Positions 60,965 through 64,000 of a stretch of 64,000 nt of DNA are shown piece by piece (positions within the stretch are counted from its first letter, which is position 1; the number at the start of each line of letters is the position of its first letter). Source of the DNA: Anisus vortex (Eukaryota; Mollusca; Gastropoda; Planorbidae); the NCBI GenBank assembly GCA_949126835.1, contig OX421497.1, positions 22,571,612 to 22,635,611 on the forward strand, written 5' to 3'. The position numbers and the translations under genes were made by a program. The notes beneath the pieces were generated by a model, which worked only from the letters and a program-made list of their open reading frames with translations, did no database searches and was not told the DNA's origin.

Positions 60965-61391
60965 AATATTGTTGACATTTGAGTATTTAAATCCTTATAC
61001 TATTCGCTAGTTTTACGCCTTTTTTATGTAAACGTTTTTAACAATGCTATTTCAATTTCTGAATTTGAACAATGAATTACAAAAAAAAAATATCTATTAT
61101 GTAAATTAATATGGACACACCCATATGACTCATAAAACCATGGATAATCAATATGACTTAAACCAAGGTTACACCATAAGATTCAAACCACGAACATAAG
61201 GGTAAGAGGCAATGATCTTCTGTATAGAAGTAGCGTCTGTAACTGAATAAAACATCAAGAAACAAGTAGGCTGCTGAATGTCTTACTTGCAAGCACCGTT
61301 ATTACAGCATTCTAGAAAGTCATATTTCGCCCTTAGAGCAGCATCCGTTGTGCATGGTGACATATAAGGAATGCAAAGTCCCCTAGGTCTT
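60397..61391 (-). CDS. Cysteine-rich secreted peptide, agatoxin-like framework, 3' part of gene
   Basis: Two minus-strand exons, 61287-61391 and 60397-60448 (stop at 60397-60399), join in phase through a GTAAGA donor and a CAG acceptor. Together they encode about 51 residues with cysteine order C-x6-C-x14-CC-x4-C-x-C-x6-C-x-C. The second half has the spacing of the agatoxin-type cystine knot, a fold also used by arthropod agatoxin-like neuropeptides. The last residue is Gly, a possible amide donor. The first exon begins one base before an Arg codon, so a dibasic cleavage site is possible. Signal-peptide and propeptide exons are not found, so this is partial. A single-domain endogenous neuropeptide is more likely than a venom component; the sequence cannot decide. 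Confidence 0.6.
60905..60961. repeat. (AT)n microsatellite
   Basis: About 28 AT dinucleotides in the intron of the cysteine-rich peptide gene. Confidence 0.96.
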
Positions 61392-62324
61392 CTGTGAAAA
61401 TAAAAAAACAAACACAAAAAGACAAAATAAAATGTTTACAAGTTGGAAAACTTTAATAACCAATCCTTTAGGTAAAATCTGATTGGACAAGCAAATTGGT
61501 TAGGGAAGATCACTCTTACGTACTGTACAGGTACAAGTGTGTCACACAGGCCAGGTCAGAGAGAAGACTTGATGTAAAGGATATTACGTTTATGCAGTGC
61601 CCTCACATGGGGGAGGGCAGAGGGGGGCATATACCCGGGGGCGGCACTTCTAGGAGGCGGCACATTTAGCCTAAATTCATTGCAGAAATTTTAGGAGAGT
61701 TAAAGGGGAAATAAAATTTGAAACACAAATTTGTAAACAAAAGAAATAATGAATAAATATATAGAGAGACTAGTAGAAGTTGACTTCTTATGTAATTACA
61801 CTCAAACTGTTTTATACAAATGTTTTATTTTTTAATAGGCTCATAAAGGTTTCATAAAAGAATGGCTCATCTAGAATATTCTTAATAAGAAATTGCATTT
61901 TAAAATGTCTTTAATCATAATAATTAACTAAGCACAGGCACTAAAGTTCCACAGATTCTCAACGGGGGCGTTATCGCCCCCAGGTGGCTGTGAGAAGCTT
62001 GGGGAAGGGGGCGCTGATGTTCCCAGGAACAGTAGGGAGCGGTGAAGGCCCAGTGGGCGGTACAAAAGTAGCCTACATGAAATAGATTCAACACAACTGA
62101 TTTTTTAATTACCAAAATTAAGATCTGCTTCACTTCTAAGAAGGGTAATCTTGAGCTTTGACAAAGGCTTTATCGACTATGTCTACTGTGTAATTGTGAC
62201 GTAAAAGTCATATATAAAGCCCTTTCTGTACTTAGCCTTGATCTATTACTATATTTAGACAGTATCTGAGAAATGCAGATGGGGGCGGTGATTAGATATT
62301 TAGAAGAGGAAGTAGGGGCTAGGG

Positions 62325-62570
62325 CAGGGGTCGGGAACCTTTTTCCTGAGAAGATTGCAAATAGTTTGTCACTTCCATTTAGGCACGCTGGTCATCTAAA
62401 GTTTAAATATATTGTATGGATCTTTGTTTCGAAGCTAAAGTTTTTGAAAACCAAAGACAATTATTCGAGAGAAAATCTCATAAAATTGAAAACTCATATC
62501 CCTTATTTAATTGAATTAAATAAGTTTAAAAAAAATGATTTTAGTGAATTGACCTTAATTAAAAGAAGAC

Positions 62571-62623
<53 letters not shown>

Positions 62624-63305
62624 TTGCATTTATGTCAAAACTTTTATTGTACAAGCACAACTTTGGGCGCAGAAATCTTGAATTTATAAAGAACAAATGA
62701 CAAAGACATGCTTACTTCAATACATTGAAACAATTAATGATTACTTCAACAGACGATTTAAAGATAATATTATAAATGACAATTCCTGATTGGTTATTAG
62801 ACCTTTGTTTCTAATGGTGAAGTATTAAAATCAACTGCAAGAAGAATTGATTGAATAAATAACAAATAAAGAATAAAAATGAATACAGAAATGGGCTATA
62901 ATCACGACTTTTGGTTGATAATTGACATCCATCAATTTCTCGAGGTCTTTTGGTTTTGGCAAAACAATTTTTTATTGCATTTCCACACCCTATTTATTGG
63001 AACGTAGACGAACTACTAGCAACATACCAGGAATAAGCTTCACTTTAAAATTGTTTTATTTTCAAAACCTCTTTTGCAGTATATTATTTATATTATTATT
63101 TATTAAACAACTATTAAACTAATGTAGCTTATTAATTCAGCTCTTTTTAGGATGATAAAATTGCATACAAATCTAGTCGGCCTATACAAATTATATGCGG
63201 CAAATTCGACTCATTAGGTCTACTTCGGATTGGGGAGGGGGGAGTGAGAGATAACAATTTGAAAAATGGGGAGGTGAGCCGAAAAAGGTTGAGAGCCTAC
63301 GCACT
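62325..63305. mobile_element. Possible second hAT-like element nested in the first
   Basis: The left end CAGGGGTCGGGAACCTTTTT and the right GAAAAAGGTTGAGAGCCTACG are similar inverted termini of hAT type. I could not find a convincing target duplication, so the two ends may belong to different elements. Confidence 0.4.
62576..62622 (-). repeat. Poly(T) run of 47, probable retrosequence poly(A) tail
   Basis: On the minus strand, AATAAA at about 62647 is followed about 18 nt later by 47 A residues. This is the order found at the 3' end of a retroposed transcript oriented on the minus strand. The body to the right is not recognised. Confidence 0.55.
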
Positions 63306-63393
63306 AAACAAAGCAGTTACAGTATGCAAGGGGGCGGCGCTGAAACTTTTGCCCTGGGGCGCCACATAGGCATGTGAGGGCCCTGCGTTTATG

Positions 63394-64000
63394 AAATACT
63401 AGATTGACATGCCAGGATTGAGCAAAAAGCGACTTCACGGCTTGTGAATAATAGTAACTGTGGTATGTACCAGCTAAAGCTTCTCGGTAAAAGTATAGGG
63501 GAGAATAATAATATCAGATCATGAGGATATGTGGTCCACCACCTCTATAGCCAAAATAAGACACCCAGTGCAGTTTTAATCAAAATGAAAAAATATATCT
63601 CAGGCTGTTTTATATTGATAAGGGTTCAAATTCCGCCTTTTAATTATAATTAACGTTTCTAGAAGCATTTTTAGTTTTCCCGCCAATTTTATTCTAATTT
63701 TATTAAATTTCCACAATTCAGTGGTAAGTAAGTACAAGCGTTTGTTAATTCATTCCTTTTAGCTATTATGAAACTTTTATTATGGGTTTTACGTTTACAT
63801 AGCTTCGAGTTTATATTCTAGACCTGTTTTTCTACAACTACTCTATGTGGGGAGAACTGGACCAGCCCAGGATCCCTTATCTCTTTAAGTGTCTAGCATC
63901 TTACCATTTCATTAATGGTTTGACTAAACATTTCATATCTTCAATAAATTACTTAATGCAACAGCTTAGCATATAAATAAATTAAAAATATGCTTATATA
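63394..64000. other. Right edge, no feature recognised
   Basis: AT-rich unique-looking sequence. I looked for upstream exons of the cysteine-rich peptide gene on the minus strand and found none. Confidence 0.4.

Larger units (their letters stand above)
61595..63385. mobile_element. Non-autonomous hAT-like element, 1.8 kb, with nested insertions
   Basis: The ends CAGTGCCCTCACATG and CATGTGAGGGCCCTG are inverted repeats with one mismatch in 15. A perfect 8-bp target duplication CGTTTATG stands at 61587-61594 and 63386-63393. Inside are G-rich blocks such as GGGGGCGGCACTTCTAGGAG near the left end and GGGGCGGCGCTGAAACTTTT near the right. There are further sequences that look like ends of other hAT elements (CAGGGGTCGGGAACCTTTTT at about 62325, and CGAAAAAGGTTGAGAGCC at about 63280). 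No transposase is present. Confidence 0.88.

Overview
The window is eukaryotic, very AT-rich animal DNA: coding capacity sits in short exons with GT-AG introns, and introns carry SINEs, MITEs and microsatellites. The intron-rich architecture, the many copies of a TAGGCCTA-type palindrome and the repeat types suggest a mollusc, perhaps a gastropod. That taxonomic call is inference only.

Layout. (1) 1319-32595, minus strand: a complete adenylate kinase 9 (AK9) gene. I rebuilt 45 exons whose phases chain without a break into about 2,095 codons. It has four adenylate-kinase-like modules, each with its own P-loop, separated by acidic and charged linkers. Its introns hold tRNA-derived SINEs, two LINE 3' fragments, three hAT-like miniature elements, tandem repeats and a 600-bp pure pyrimidine tract. 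(2) 32596-34635: a divergent intergenic region between AK9 and the next gene. (3) 34636-59050, plus strand: an ankyrin-repeat protein gene of 22 exons, every one in phase 0 (about 762 codons when the interrupted exon is counted once). (4) 39984-52310: a 12.3-kb inverted-repeat-bounded insertion lying inside coding exon 10 of the ankyrin gene. Nested inside it (46341-51055) is a P-like DNA transposon with 24-bp terminal inverted repeats, a 7-9 bp target duplication and a two-exon THAP-domain transposase gene broken by one frameshift in a T10 run. The host segment of the big element also shows a chain of strong minus-strand splice sites with no reading frame, possibly a non-coding transcript. 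(5) 60397-61391, minus strand: the last two coding exons of a small cysteine-rich secreted-peptide gene with an agatoxin-like cystine-knot spacing; its upstream exons are not found. (6) 61595-63385: a non-autonomous hAT-like element with a perfect 8-bp target duplication, itself carrying other insertions including a poly(A)-tailed retrosequence.

The most interesting parts are the nested transposon that splits a coding exon of a gene whose all-phase-0 structure would tolerate skipping of that exon; the P-like THAP transposon itself; the four-module AK9, in which none of the four nucleotide-binding motifs keeps the usual arginine after the proline; and the agatoxin-like peptide gene at the right side.
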